Assembly: GCA_017746715.1 (NCBI GenBank)
Contig: JAGHZQ010000067.1
Location: 1-54,525 of the forward strand
DNA: 54,525 bases
Source of the DNA: Cyanobacteria bacterium SBLK
Lineage (GTDB): Bacteria; Cyanobacteriota; Cyanobacteriia; Cyanobacteriales; Spirulinaceae
Direction of reading: 5' to 3'
Shown: one piece after another, positions 25,125-32,573 of the stretch
Layout: each line of letters begins with the position of its first letter
How positions within the stretch are numbered: the stretch's first letter is position 1
Made by a program: the position numbers and the translations under genes
Notes under the pieces: generated by a model
Databases searched by the model: none
What the model was told of the DNA's origin: nothing
What the model saw: only the letters and a program-made list of their open reading frames with translations

Positions 25125-25739
25125 ATGTCTCAAGTACAATCAAACGAATGGTTAGAGTGGATTTGTTCGAGTCAAAGTCTCGATGAATTGCGAACCAACT
25201 ACGATCGCTGGGCAGAGACTTACGAAACGGATGTTAAAGGCGTTTGGCAATCCGTTCCCGTTGCTGCCGCACTCATGCTCGCAGAACATTTAAATGACAA
25301 ACAAAATACTATTTTAGATGTGGGAGCGGGAACGGGCTTGGTCGGAGCGGCTTTGGCTGCCTCGGGCTTTAAAAATATAATCGGGATCGATATCTCATCT
25401 GCCATGCTGGCTAAAGCATCTGAAACGACGGCATATCAAACCTTGGTTTGCTGCGCGATCGGCGACGATCGCTTTAAAACCTTGGAAAAGGTTAGTGGTA
25501 TTATTGCTACGGGAGTTTTTGCCGTCAATCATGCGGGTGCTGATGAATTGAGCATCCTCGAACGCAGTATCGAATCTGAAGGAATCGTAGTATTCACCGC
25601 ACGTCAGAGTTTTTTGCCCGAGCTCCAAGAAGCGATCGCGCGATGGACGCTCCTCGATTCTAAAGTGATGCCGATTTATGACGATCCGATCTGTCTGCAA
25701 GCCTACAAAGTTAGCAATATAACCCCGTCATTTCAATGA
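25125..25739 (+). CDS. Class I SAM-dependent methyltransferase
   Basis: A 204-aa protein from the ATG at 25125, after AAAAAGGAA; a TTG at 25110 is the alternative. Motif I is ILDVGAGTGLVGAAL, followed by GIDIS (motif II acidic residue). WAETYETDVKG near the N-terminus resembles the entry motif of small-molecule (Williams-Beuren/UbiE-like) methyltransferases. Acceptor unknown. Sits between the saccharopine dehydrogenase-like and hydrolase genes, so it probably acts on the same metabolite. Confidence 0.88.
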   Translation: MSQVQSNEWLEWICSSQSLDELRTNYDRWAETYETDVKGVWQSVPVAAALMLAEHLNDKQNTILDVGAGTGLVGAALAASGFKNIIGIDISSAMLAKASETTAYQTLVCCAIGDDRFKTLEKVSGIIATGVFAVNHAGADELSILERSIESEGIVVFTARQSFLPELQEAIARWTLLDSKVMPIYDDPICLQAYKVSNITPSFQ

Positions 25740-25740
25740 A

Positions 25741-25789
25741 CAATTGTCAATTATCAATTGTCAATTGTCAATTGTCAATTATTAATTGT
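25741..25789. repeat. Heptamer tandem repeat (CAATTGT-type, x7)
   Basis: Seven contiguous heptamers, mostly CAATTGT with CAATTAT variants and a final TAATTGT, between the methyltransferase and hydrolase genes. A cyanobacterial short tandemly repeated sequence. Confidence 0.92.
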
Positions 25790-25816
25790 TATCGTAAACC
25801 TTAATTTCTCAAAAAA

Positions 25817-26824
25817 ATGAGTTTGCAATTAAAAGAACTCGTGCGGGTTAATCAAGAATTGGAAAATACGCCCCATCTGAGTCGTCAAGAACTGCTCGAT
25901 AGGGGTCTGATTCAAGAACGTCAGGAATTAGTGTGTCGAGTGGGTGCTACTGATAATGCTCAAAAACTTCCCTTTACAAGGTTGTATTTACCGATCGCCC
26001 GAACTGGGATTTTAGTGCCGAATAAGTCGGTAGATGAGAATCATCGCGCAATTCAAATCCTCCTACCCGGAACGGGAACGACCTTTTCCGTTGCCGAAAC
26101 TTTATGTGATGTAGGAGGAACGTTTCACGGTAGAAAAAGCAAAAATCGCGGACGCGGACGCAAAAGCAATCAAAGTTTGCTAACGGAATTATTACCCGAC
26201 GATGAGACCTTCCGCGTTGCCTCTTTTCCCGTGGATCTCCCTCTCAATGGCATGGGTTCGGATGCACCCTTCGAATTTGCCAGCGAAGAGGGTTTGATGG
26301 CAGTGACTCGCCACGTTCATCTCGTCTTGTCGCGACTGTATCCCGATCGCCCGGTTTTTATGGCCGGACGCAGTCAAGGGGGCATTACGGCGATTTTGTA
26401 CGCGCAACATTATGACGATTTAGCGGGAGCTATTGCCGTTAACCCCCCCCATCCCGAGCCGGAATTATTTGAGTTTACCGTGCGCTATTTGGAGGAGAAA
26501 GCCGCCGTTTTAGCGGATTTGCTTCACGCTCCGGGGGTGACGTTGCACGAGCGCAGTTGGGAAGGTTATAAGACTTTTACGCCTGCTTTTAATTATCCTT
26601 CGCGGCGATCGCTATCTCCTATTTTGATTCTAGTGAGTTTGGGCGATCCCTTCAACTTATTTCCTCAATATGCCCATGCCTTAAAAGCATTTGCAGACAA
26701 TGACGAACAATGCCAGTTGCATTTACTCGATGCCGGACACAATTTGTGGGACAGAAAAACCGTAGAGACTTATCGAAAAGTGATTGGGTTGCAACTTGAT
26801 TTTATGTTGCATCAAATGAGTTAA
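25817..26824 (+). CDS. Alpha/beta-hydrolase-family protein
   Basis: A 335-aa protein. The nucleophile elbow is GRSQGG (catalytic Ser in FMAGRSQGGITA, about residue 180-191), the acid is probably Asp in SLGDPFNLF, and the histidine is in LDAGHNLWD near the C-terminus, all in family order. An insertion rich in Lys/Arg/Gly (KSKNRGRGRKSN) precedes the catalytic region. Substrate unknown; likely an ester or amide. Last gene of the rightward three-gene group and convergent with the EamA transporter. Confidence 0.82.
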   Translation: MSLQLKELVRVNQELENTPHLSRQELLDRGLIQERQELVCRVGATDNAQKLPFTRLYLPIARTGILVPNKSVDENHRAIQILLPGTGTTFSVAETLCDVGGTFHGRKSKNRGRGRKSNQSLLTELLPDDETFRVASFPVDLPLNGMGSDAPFEFASEEGLMAVTRHVHLVLSRLYPDRPVFMAGRSQGGITAILYAQHYDDLAGAIAVNPPHPEPELFEFTVRYLEEKAAVLADLLHAPGVTLHERSWEGYKTFTPAFNYPSRRSLSPILILVSLGDPFNLFPQYAHALKAFADNDEQCQLHLLDAGHNLWDRKTVETYRKVIGLQLDFMLHQMS

Positions 26825-26838
26825 ATTCAAGCTGATAT

Positions 26839-27810
26839 TTATGCACGAGGTATCTCATCTTGTCGGAAAAGTTCGCCAATTGTTGCTAAATATACACCGA
26901 AGAGAATAATAGGAAAAGCAACGAGATTCCAAAAATCTAGCGCTTCTGAGAAGATAATCCAAGCATAAATTGCACTCAGAATCGGTTCGACGAGCAAAAC
27001 TAAAGCAATGAGTCCAGATGATAACCACTGAACGACATAGGCTGAAGTAACATAGAATAACAAATGAATGCAGCTTAACCCTAGAATAATTAACCATCCT
27101 TGCCAAGAAGAAGGAAAGAGCGAATCTTGACCGATCGCGAGAAATGGGGCGATCGCGATCGTTCCTATTGTGCAATAGCAGAAAATGAGGGATTCCAGTG
27201 TAAAAAAATTCCGAACTTCCTCCAGTAGCAAAAAATAGATTGCAAAAAAGAATGCCGAAAGTAAAGCAATAAAATCGCCATTAATATTGTCGATTTCATA
27301 GACAAAATCATCTAAACCCAGAACGAGCGAGCCGATAATGGTTACAGTCGTGCCAATAATAAAGCTGCGATTGAAGTGCCGAGCAAATAATAACCATCCT
27401 CCTACGGTGACAAATAAAGGGGTAAAATTGTGTAGAAGCGATGAGTTAGCAATACTGGTTTGGGTTAGAGACCAAGCCCAAAGTAATTGAGTCGCGGCAA
27501 AACAAATGCTTCCTCCTAACAATAATCCCAAGGTTCGAAGGGTATAAGCAGGAGGATTTTCGGTTCTTGCTTTGCCAAACTTATCTTTTATCTTCAGCCA
27601 GATATTCCACAATCCGAAAATCAGAGTTGCCAATAAAAAGCGGTCAAACATAACAGCAGTCGGGCTAATTTCACTTTCGCCCAACTTGACGAGAACCGGA
27701 GCGCAACTGAAGGTAAAAACTCCAAGGACAAGCACTGCGATCGCTTTTATTTTGGGATGGGAGAACCCAGAAATTTCTGGCAAGAACGCGAGTTTATCGA
27801 TCGTTTTCAT
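26839..27810 (-). CDS. EamA/DMT-family transporter
   Basis: A 323-aa integral membrane protein with about ten transmembrane helices in two EamA repeats (IKAIAVLVLGVFTFSCAPVL starts repeat 1; NGDFIALLSAFFFAIYFLLL starts repeat 2). The family exports amino acids and other small metabolites. It ends 14 nt from the stop of the hydrolase gene, convergently, and may export the product of that neighbouring group (inference). Confidence 0.88.
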   Translation of the reverse strand: MKTIDKLAFLPEISGFSHPKIKAIAVLVLGVFTFSCAPVLVKLGESEISPTAVMFDRFLLATLIFGLWNIWLKIKDKFGKARTENPPAYTLRTLGLLLGGSICFAATQLLWAWSLTQTSIANSSLLHNFTPLFVTVGGWLLFARHFNRSFIIGTTVTIIGSLVLGLDDFVYEIDNINGDFIALLSAFFFAIYFLLLEEVRNFFTLESLIFCYCTIGTIAIAPFLAIGQDSLFPSSWQGWLIILGLSCIHLLFYVTSAYVVQWLSSGLIALVLLVEPILSAIYAWIIFSEALDFWNLVAFPIILFGVYLATIGELFRQDEIPRA

Positions 27811-27879
27811 AAATCTTCATCTTGAGGAGGTATCATAATCTTTGAGTACGAGGCAAAATTAAGAGGACGGCTTTTCAAG

Positions 27880-28890
27880 ATGACTTTACTCCTAGCAGGC
27901 GATATCGGCGGCACGAAGACCATTTTACAGGCTGTAGAGGCGATCGATGGTGAACTAAAACCACTTTTTGAGGAGAAGTATCCCAGTCAGAATTTTGCCG
28001 ATCTCGTGCCAATCGCTCGGGAATTCCTCGCTACTGCTGCGAAGGAAGTAGGGCGAGAATTACAGCCGGAAAAAGCCTGTTTCGCGATCGCAGGTCCGGT
28101 GGAGAAGGATAAGTGTACTTTAACTAATTTGAGTTGGGTTTTGGACGGGCGGCGATTGGAAAAAGAATTAAATATCTCTAAGGTGAGTTTAATTAATGAT
28201 TTTGCCGCGATCGGCTATGGGATATTCGGACTTAAACCCGATGATGTCCATCATTTGCAAGATGTTCCGGGGGAGAAAAATGCTCCTATTGCCATTCTCG
28301 GAGCGGGGACGGGTTTGGGGGAAGGGTTTGTCATTCCTCAAGGAGACGGTTATCGGGTATTCGCTTCGGAAGGAGGACACGCGGATTTTGCCCCCCGCAA
28401 CGAACGAGAATTTAAGTTATTAAAGTTTTTTCATAATGTGAGAAGATTGCAGCGCGTTTCAGTAGAACGAGTAGTTTCCGGTATGGGAATTGCAGCGATT
28501 TACGAGTTTTTAACGTCTTTGGGAGATATCCCCGAATCGTCGGAAATTGCGGCAGAAATTGCTAAGGAAGATGCAGATATTGGGGCGATTGTTTCGCTGG
28601 GGGCGATGGAAAAGGGCGATCTCTTATGCAAGAAAACGTTAGATTTATTTATTGAAGTATATGGGGCAGAAGCGGGGAATTTGGCTTTAAAATTGTTGCC
28701 CTATGGGGGATTGTATATTGCGGGGGGAATTGCAGCGAAAATTCTTCCGGTTCTCGAAGAAGGTAAGTTTATGATGGCTTTTAAAACGAAAGGTCGGGTA
28801 AGTCCGGTTTTAGATAATGTTCCCGTTTGCGTCATTTTAAATCCGCAGGTGGGTTTGTTAGGTGCGGGAATTCGTGCTAATTCGTTGTAG
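27880..28890 (+). CDS. glk: Glucokinase
   Basis: Phosphorylates glucose to glucose-6-phosphate with ATP. A 336-aa protein of the ROK-independent glucokinase (GlkA) family: LLAGDIGGTKT (phosphate-binding, residues 4-14), INDFAAIGYG with the catalytic Asp, GAGTGLGEGF, and SEGGHADFAPR. The length is normal. It is divergent from the EamA gene with a 69-nt gap. Confidence 0.95.
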   Translation: MTLLLAGDIGGTKTILQAVEAIDGELKPLFEEKYPSQNFADLVPIAREFLATAAKEVGRELQPEKACFAIAGPVEKDKCTLTNLSWVLDGRRLEKELNISKVSLINDFAAIGYGIFGLKPDDVHHLQDVPGEKNAPIAILGAGTGLGEGFVIPQGDGYRVFASEGGHADFAPRNEREFKLLKFFHNVRRLQRVSVERVVSGMGIAAIYEFLTSLGDIPESSEIAAEIAKEDADIGAIVSLGAMEKGDLLCKKTLDLFIEVYGAEAGNLALKLLPYGGLYIAGGIAAKILPVLEEGKFMMAFKTKGRVSPVLDNVPVCVILNPQVGLLGAGIRANSL

Positions 28891-28989
28891 GTGATTGGCA
28901 CATTGGGTTGAAAAAGTCATAGTGCTTAATTAATTAGAAGATATCTCAGAAAAATCTTTTGTTATGACTAATGCTAAAGATGAATGAAA

Positions 28990-29883
28990 TTAGAAATTAC
29001 CGTTCAGCCAATGGGATAAATCTAGTCCTATCAGATCCTGAACTTTTAAAATATCTTCTTGATAAAAATCACCTAATTTTCTTTTTATATCTTGAGGAAT
29101 TTCGACTTTTTTATAATTTTTGGTAGGCAATATACTTCTCACTTTAAAGAATATATCGCGTCGCCGATCTGGGGTTGTAAAAGGCTTCAGGATTGCTCCT
29201 GCACTTTTTTTGATGAAACTTTTTTGACCGAGTAATAATGAATTCAGAAAAGCTAACTTTGGTTCATCTCCATGCCTTAAAATCACAGATGAGTCTGGTT
29301 TGAAATTGGGATCGACACCAATAAATTCAAACAAAGAAGGAAAGAAAGTCTCTGGTTTTTTTGTCACCTCGTCAAATAAAAATATGCGGATTTGGGATCT
29401 TTCAAATTCTTCAAAGTACATGCTTATTAAGTTTGAGTAAAGACCTAAAGATAAAATCTTCGATTCTTCAAAAATATCTTGATAGTTTCTCGTCTTTGGA
29501 TCTTTATAACGAACCTTAAAATTAGACAATGCTCTATCTACAGGATTTCTAAGGATCGCAATTAATTTAGTACTAGGGACGTATTTCTTAATCGTTTGAC
29601 AGGCTCTTTCTGAATACAAATAAACGCTAGAAACTTCTCCTGCAACTTTCTCCGTTGTCATATCATTATAAAGTTCTCGGTACTGCTCTATAGTTGTAGG
29701 GATATTGTTCTGTTTTTCTTTAACACCTTGATTTCCTTCTCGATTAAAAAAATCAAGCCCTTTTATTTGAGCCAAATAAATTTCTGGATGCTGTTGTAAA
29801 TAGTAATTTAAAGATGTTGTCGCACACTTGTGTCCGCCTAAAACAATAAAATCAGGTTTGTCTAAGATACTGGTTCTCATCAT
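28990..29883 (-). CDS. PAPS-dependent sulfotransferase
   Basis: A 297-aa protein. The PAPS 5'-phosphosulfate loop is GGHKCATTSL (about 16-25; consensus G-x-x-K-(S/C)-(G/A)-T-T/S). The 3'-phosphate-binding motif is ILRNPVDRALSNF, and the family helix FFPSLFEFIGVDP follows. It transfers sulfate to an acceptor, most often a carbohydrate or lipid. The gene and its flanks are distinctly AT-rich and have almost no HIP1 sites, unlike their neighbours, suggesting recent acquisition. No associated glycan genes are adjacent. Confidence 0.9.
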   Translation of the reverse strand: MMRTSILDKPDFIVLGGHKCATTSLNYYLQQHPEIYLAQIKGLDFFNREGNQGVKEKQNNIPTTIEQYRELYNDMTTEKVAGEVSSVYLYSERACQTIKKYVPSTKLIAILRNPVDRALSNFKVRYKDPKTRNYQDIFEESKILSLGLYSNLISMYFEEFERSQIRIFLFDEVTKKPETFFPSLFEFIGVDPNFKPDSSVILRHGDEPKLAFLNSLLLGQKSFIKKSAGAILKPFTTPDRRRDIFFKVRSILPTKNYKKVEIPQDIKRKLGDFYQEDILKVQDLIGLDLSHWLNGNF

Positions 29884-30078
29884 TAGGGAGTATATATGGA
29901 TTTCTATTGTGGTTATTCACATACGAGAATATCATAATTTTATCATCTCGTCCTTGCTATTCTGATAAAATCTTTAATATTTATCAAAAATTTATATTGC
30001 CTAAACATTCAAGCTCGATTCTCATTGCTGCATGAGCCAAGCCCATCGATACAAATTATTTTTTCACGACTAGAGTAA

Positions 30079-30780
30079 ATGCTTGCCAACCTCGAAACCG
30101 AACTACAACAACTCGCCAACCCACAAAAAGCAAAAGAACTGAGCCGATTTTTTAAAACCGGAAAAGGAGAATATGGCGAGGGAGATGTCTTTTTAGGCAT
30201 TACCGTCCCCCAACAGCGCAAAATTGCCAAAAAATATAAAACGCTTTCCCTCGCAGAAATTGAAACCCTTTTAAACAGCAAAATTCATGAGTATCGCTTT
30301 ACCGCTTTAGTCATTTTATGCGAGCGTTTTTCCAAAGCCGATCGCCAAACCCAAACCAAGATTTTTCAGTTTTACTTAGCTCGTAGCGATCGCGTCAATA
30401 ATTGGGATCTCGTGGATACTTCTGCCTATAAAATCGTTGGGTCATTCTTATACGAGAAAAACTGCTCTGTTTTGTACGACTTAGCGCGATCGCAAAATCT
30501 TTGGCAGCAGAGAATCTCCATCATTGCCACCTACTATTTCATCAAACGCGATCGCTTCGTCGAAACCCTAGAATTGTCCAAAGTTCTCCTCAACCATCCC
30601 CACGATTTAATTCATAAAGCGGTAGGCTGGATGCTGCGAGAGGTGGGAAAACGGGACGAAGCAACAGAAAAAGCCTTTTTGGACAAATACGCCGCACAAA
30701 TGCCGAGAACCATGTTGAGATATGCGATCGAAAAGTTCCCTCCCGAAGAGAGAAAAGCCTATTTGCAGCAAAAATTTTAG
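30079..30780 (+). CDS. DNA alkylation-repair protein (AlkD-like)
   Basis: A 233-aa all-helical HEAT-like-repeat protein. FLGITVPQQRKIAKKY, WDLVDTSAYKIVG (the catalytic-region Trp-Asp), and HDLIHKAVGWMLREVGKRD match AlkD-type base-excision glycosylases that remove bulky alkylpurines without base flipping. The length and motif order are normal. Upstream is AT-rich with no clear promoter; rpmB follows 82 nt later. Confidence 0.92.
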   Translation: MLANLETELQQLANPQKAKELSRFFKTGKGEYGEGDVFLGITVPQQRKIAKKYKTLSLAEIETLLNSKIHEYRFTALVILCERFSKADRQTQTKIFQFYLARSDRVNNWDLVDTSAYKIVGSFLYEKNCSVLYDLARSQNLWQQRISIIATYYFIKRDRFVETLELSKVLLNHPHDLIHKAVGWMLREVGKRDEATEKAFLDKYAAQMPRTMLRYAIEKFPPEERKAYLQQKF

Positions 30781-30862
30781 ATCGAGGGAGACAGGACGGC
30801 AAAACATGAGGTAAGATGGGAGATCGCGATCGCAAGTCAAGTTATAAAATTTGGAGGTTTCC

Positions 30863-31099
30863 ATGTCCCGCAGATGCCAACTCACCGGGAAAAAAGCCAA
30901 TAACGGTTATGCCGTATCCCACTCTCACCGCAGAACAAAGAAACTACAACAAGCTAATTTACAGTGGAAGCGCATCTGGTGGCCCGAAGGCAATCGCTGG
31001 GTTCGCATAAAACTCTCCACTAGAGCCTTAAAAACCGTTCAGAAAAAAGGTTTACAAGCTGTTGCCAAAGAAGCCGGAATTAACTTAAATAAATTCTAA
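30863..31099 (+). CDS. rpmB: 50S ribosomal protein bL28
   Basis: A 78-aa protein starting MSRRCQLTGKKANNGYAVSH, the standard bL28 N-terminus, with HRRTKKLQQANLQWKRIWW. The ATG at 30863 is set by GGAGG at 30853-30857. A component of the large ribosomal subunit. Confidence 0.98.
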   Translation: MSRRCQLTGKKANNGYAVSHSHRRTKKLQQANLQWKRIWWPEGNRWVRIKLSTRALKTVQKKGLQAVAKEAGINLNKF

Positions 31100-31123
31100 A
31101 ACGAATTTTTTTGCAGGTCGAGG

Positions 31124-31154
31124 TAGGGTGTGTTAGCGAAGCGTAACGCACCTA
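31124..31154. repeat. Dispersed imperfect palindrome
   Basis: An imperfect inverted repeat with TAGGGTGTGTTAGCG and CGTAACGCACCTA arms, in the rpmB-hisS gap. It has the look of a repeated intergenic element frequent in cyanobacteria. Confidence 0.7.
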
Positions 31155-31246
31155 ATTTTTAAGCAATTTTCCGACAGCTCAAACCTCCCTCAACCCCCTC
31201 CCAAGAAGGGAAAAAGAGAGAAAAATAACCAACAACCAACAACAAA

Positions 31247-32512
31247 ATGGGTGAAATACAAGCATTGCGGGGAGTGCAAGATATTCTCCCCGAAGAAATC
31301 GGCTATTGGCAACAAATTGAAGCAACAGCAAGAGATATTTTTGCCAGAGCAATCTATCAAGAAATTCGCCCTCCCATCATCGAACAAACCGAACTTTTCG
31401 AGCGAGGGATTGGAGAAGCAACGGATGTGGTCGGCAAAGAAATGTATACCTTCCGAGATCGCGGAGATCGCTCTATCACCCTGCGTCCGGAATTAACCGC
31501 AGGAGTCGTCCGTGCTTATATCCAGCACAATTTTGGTGCGGGAGTGCATCGCTTGTGGTACACCGGCCCCGTTTTTCGTTACGAACGCCCTGGAGCCGGG
31601 AGACAGCGCCAATTTCACCAAATCGGGATGGAAAATATCGGCAGTCTCGATCCCCGCGCCGATGTGGAAGTCATTGCGATCGCCCTGCAACTCTTTCAGG
31701 AATTGCGTCTAAAAAACCTCGTATTAGACTTAAATTCAGTAGGACGAGGTGAGGATCGCCAGCGCTATCGAGAAGCCTTGGTGAGCTTTCTCAACCCCTA
31801 TAAGGACGAATTGGATAAAGACTCTCAGGATCGTCTCACCCGCAATCCCCTGAGAATTTTAGACAGCAAAGACAAGCGCACCCGAGAAATTGTCGCCGAT
31901 GCCCCCAGTCTTTTAGATTACTTGGGAGATGAATCTCGCCAGCACTTCGATCGCGTGGGGCAGATGTTGAGCGATCTCGAAATTGCCTATCGCCTTAACC
32001 CTTGTTTGGTCAGGGGTTTAGACTACTATACCCATACCGCCTTCGAAATTAAAGCGGAAAGTTTGGGCAACGAAGCAACGATATGCGGCGGCGGTCGGTA
32101 TGATGGGTTAGTTGCCGAGTTGGGGGGTAAGGACACCCCTGCCGTCGGTTGGGCTTTGGGAATGGAACGCTTGGTTTTACTGCTGAAACAGTTGGAAGCC
32201 GAACAAAAACGGGAATTAGACTTCTATTTGGTCTCCCGAGGCGATCGCGCCGAAGCTCAAGCCCTGGTTCTCGCCCAGAAGTTGCGTTATTTTAACTTCA
32301 GCGTAGAATTAGACCTAAGCGGTGCTGCCTTGAAAAAACAATTCAAACGCGCCGATCGCAGTGGAGCCAAAGCCTGTTTGGTCATTGGCGATGCCGAAGC
32401 GGAAAATCAAACCGTGAATTTGAAGTGGATGGACACCCAAAAACAAGAAGCGATCGCGCAAAGTCAATTGTTAGCCATGACAGACACTCTCAAAGCACAA
32501 ATGAAAAGTTAA
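31247..32512 (+). CDS. hisS: Histidyl-tRNA synthetase
   Basis: A class II aminoacyl-tRNA synthetase of 421 aa. N-terminus ALRGVQDILPEE. Motif 2 is YTGPVFRYERPGAGRQRQFHQ, quoted in part as FRYERPGAGRQRQFHQ. Histidine-binding motifs are LVRGLDYYTHTAFEI (HisA 1) and GGGRYDGL (HisA 2). Motif 3 is AVGWALGMERL. The anticodon-binding domain follows. The length is normal. Confidence 0.98.
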   Translation: MGEIQALRGVQDILPEEIGYWQQIEATARDIFARAIYQEIRPPIIEQTELFERGIGEATDVVGKEMYTFRDRGDRSITLRPELTAGVVRAYIQHNFGAGVHRLWYTGPVFRYERPGAGRQRQFHQIGMENIGSLDPRADVEVIAIALQLFQELRLKNLVLDLNSVGRGEDRQRYREALVSFLNPYKDELDKDSQDRLTRNPLRILDSKDKRTREIVADAPSLLDYLGDESRQHFDRVGQMLSDLEIAYRLNPCLVRGLDYYTHTAFEIKAESLGNEATICGGGRYDGLVAELGGKDTPAVGWALGMERLVLLLKQLEAEQKRELDFYLVSRGDRAEAQALVLAQKLRYFNFSVELDLSGAALKKQFKRADRSGAKACLVIGDAEAENQTVNLKWMDTQKQEAIAQSQLLAMTDTLKAQMKS

Positions 32513-32573
32513 ATCGTTACCTTTAAACCTTATAACTTTTTAGCCTTCATCCTTCATCCTTCACCTTCAATCA

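Noticed and set aside
25741..25789. CRISPR-like array
   Set aside because: The units are contiguous 7-mers without spacers, a short tandem repeat rather than CRISPR.
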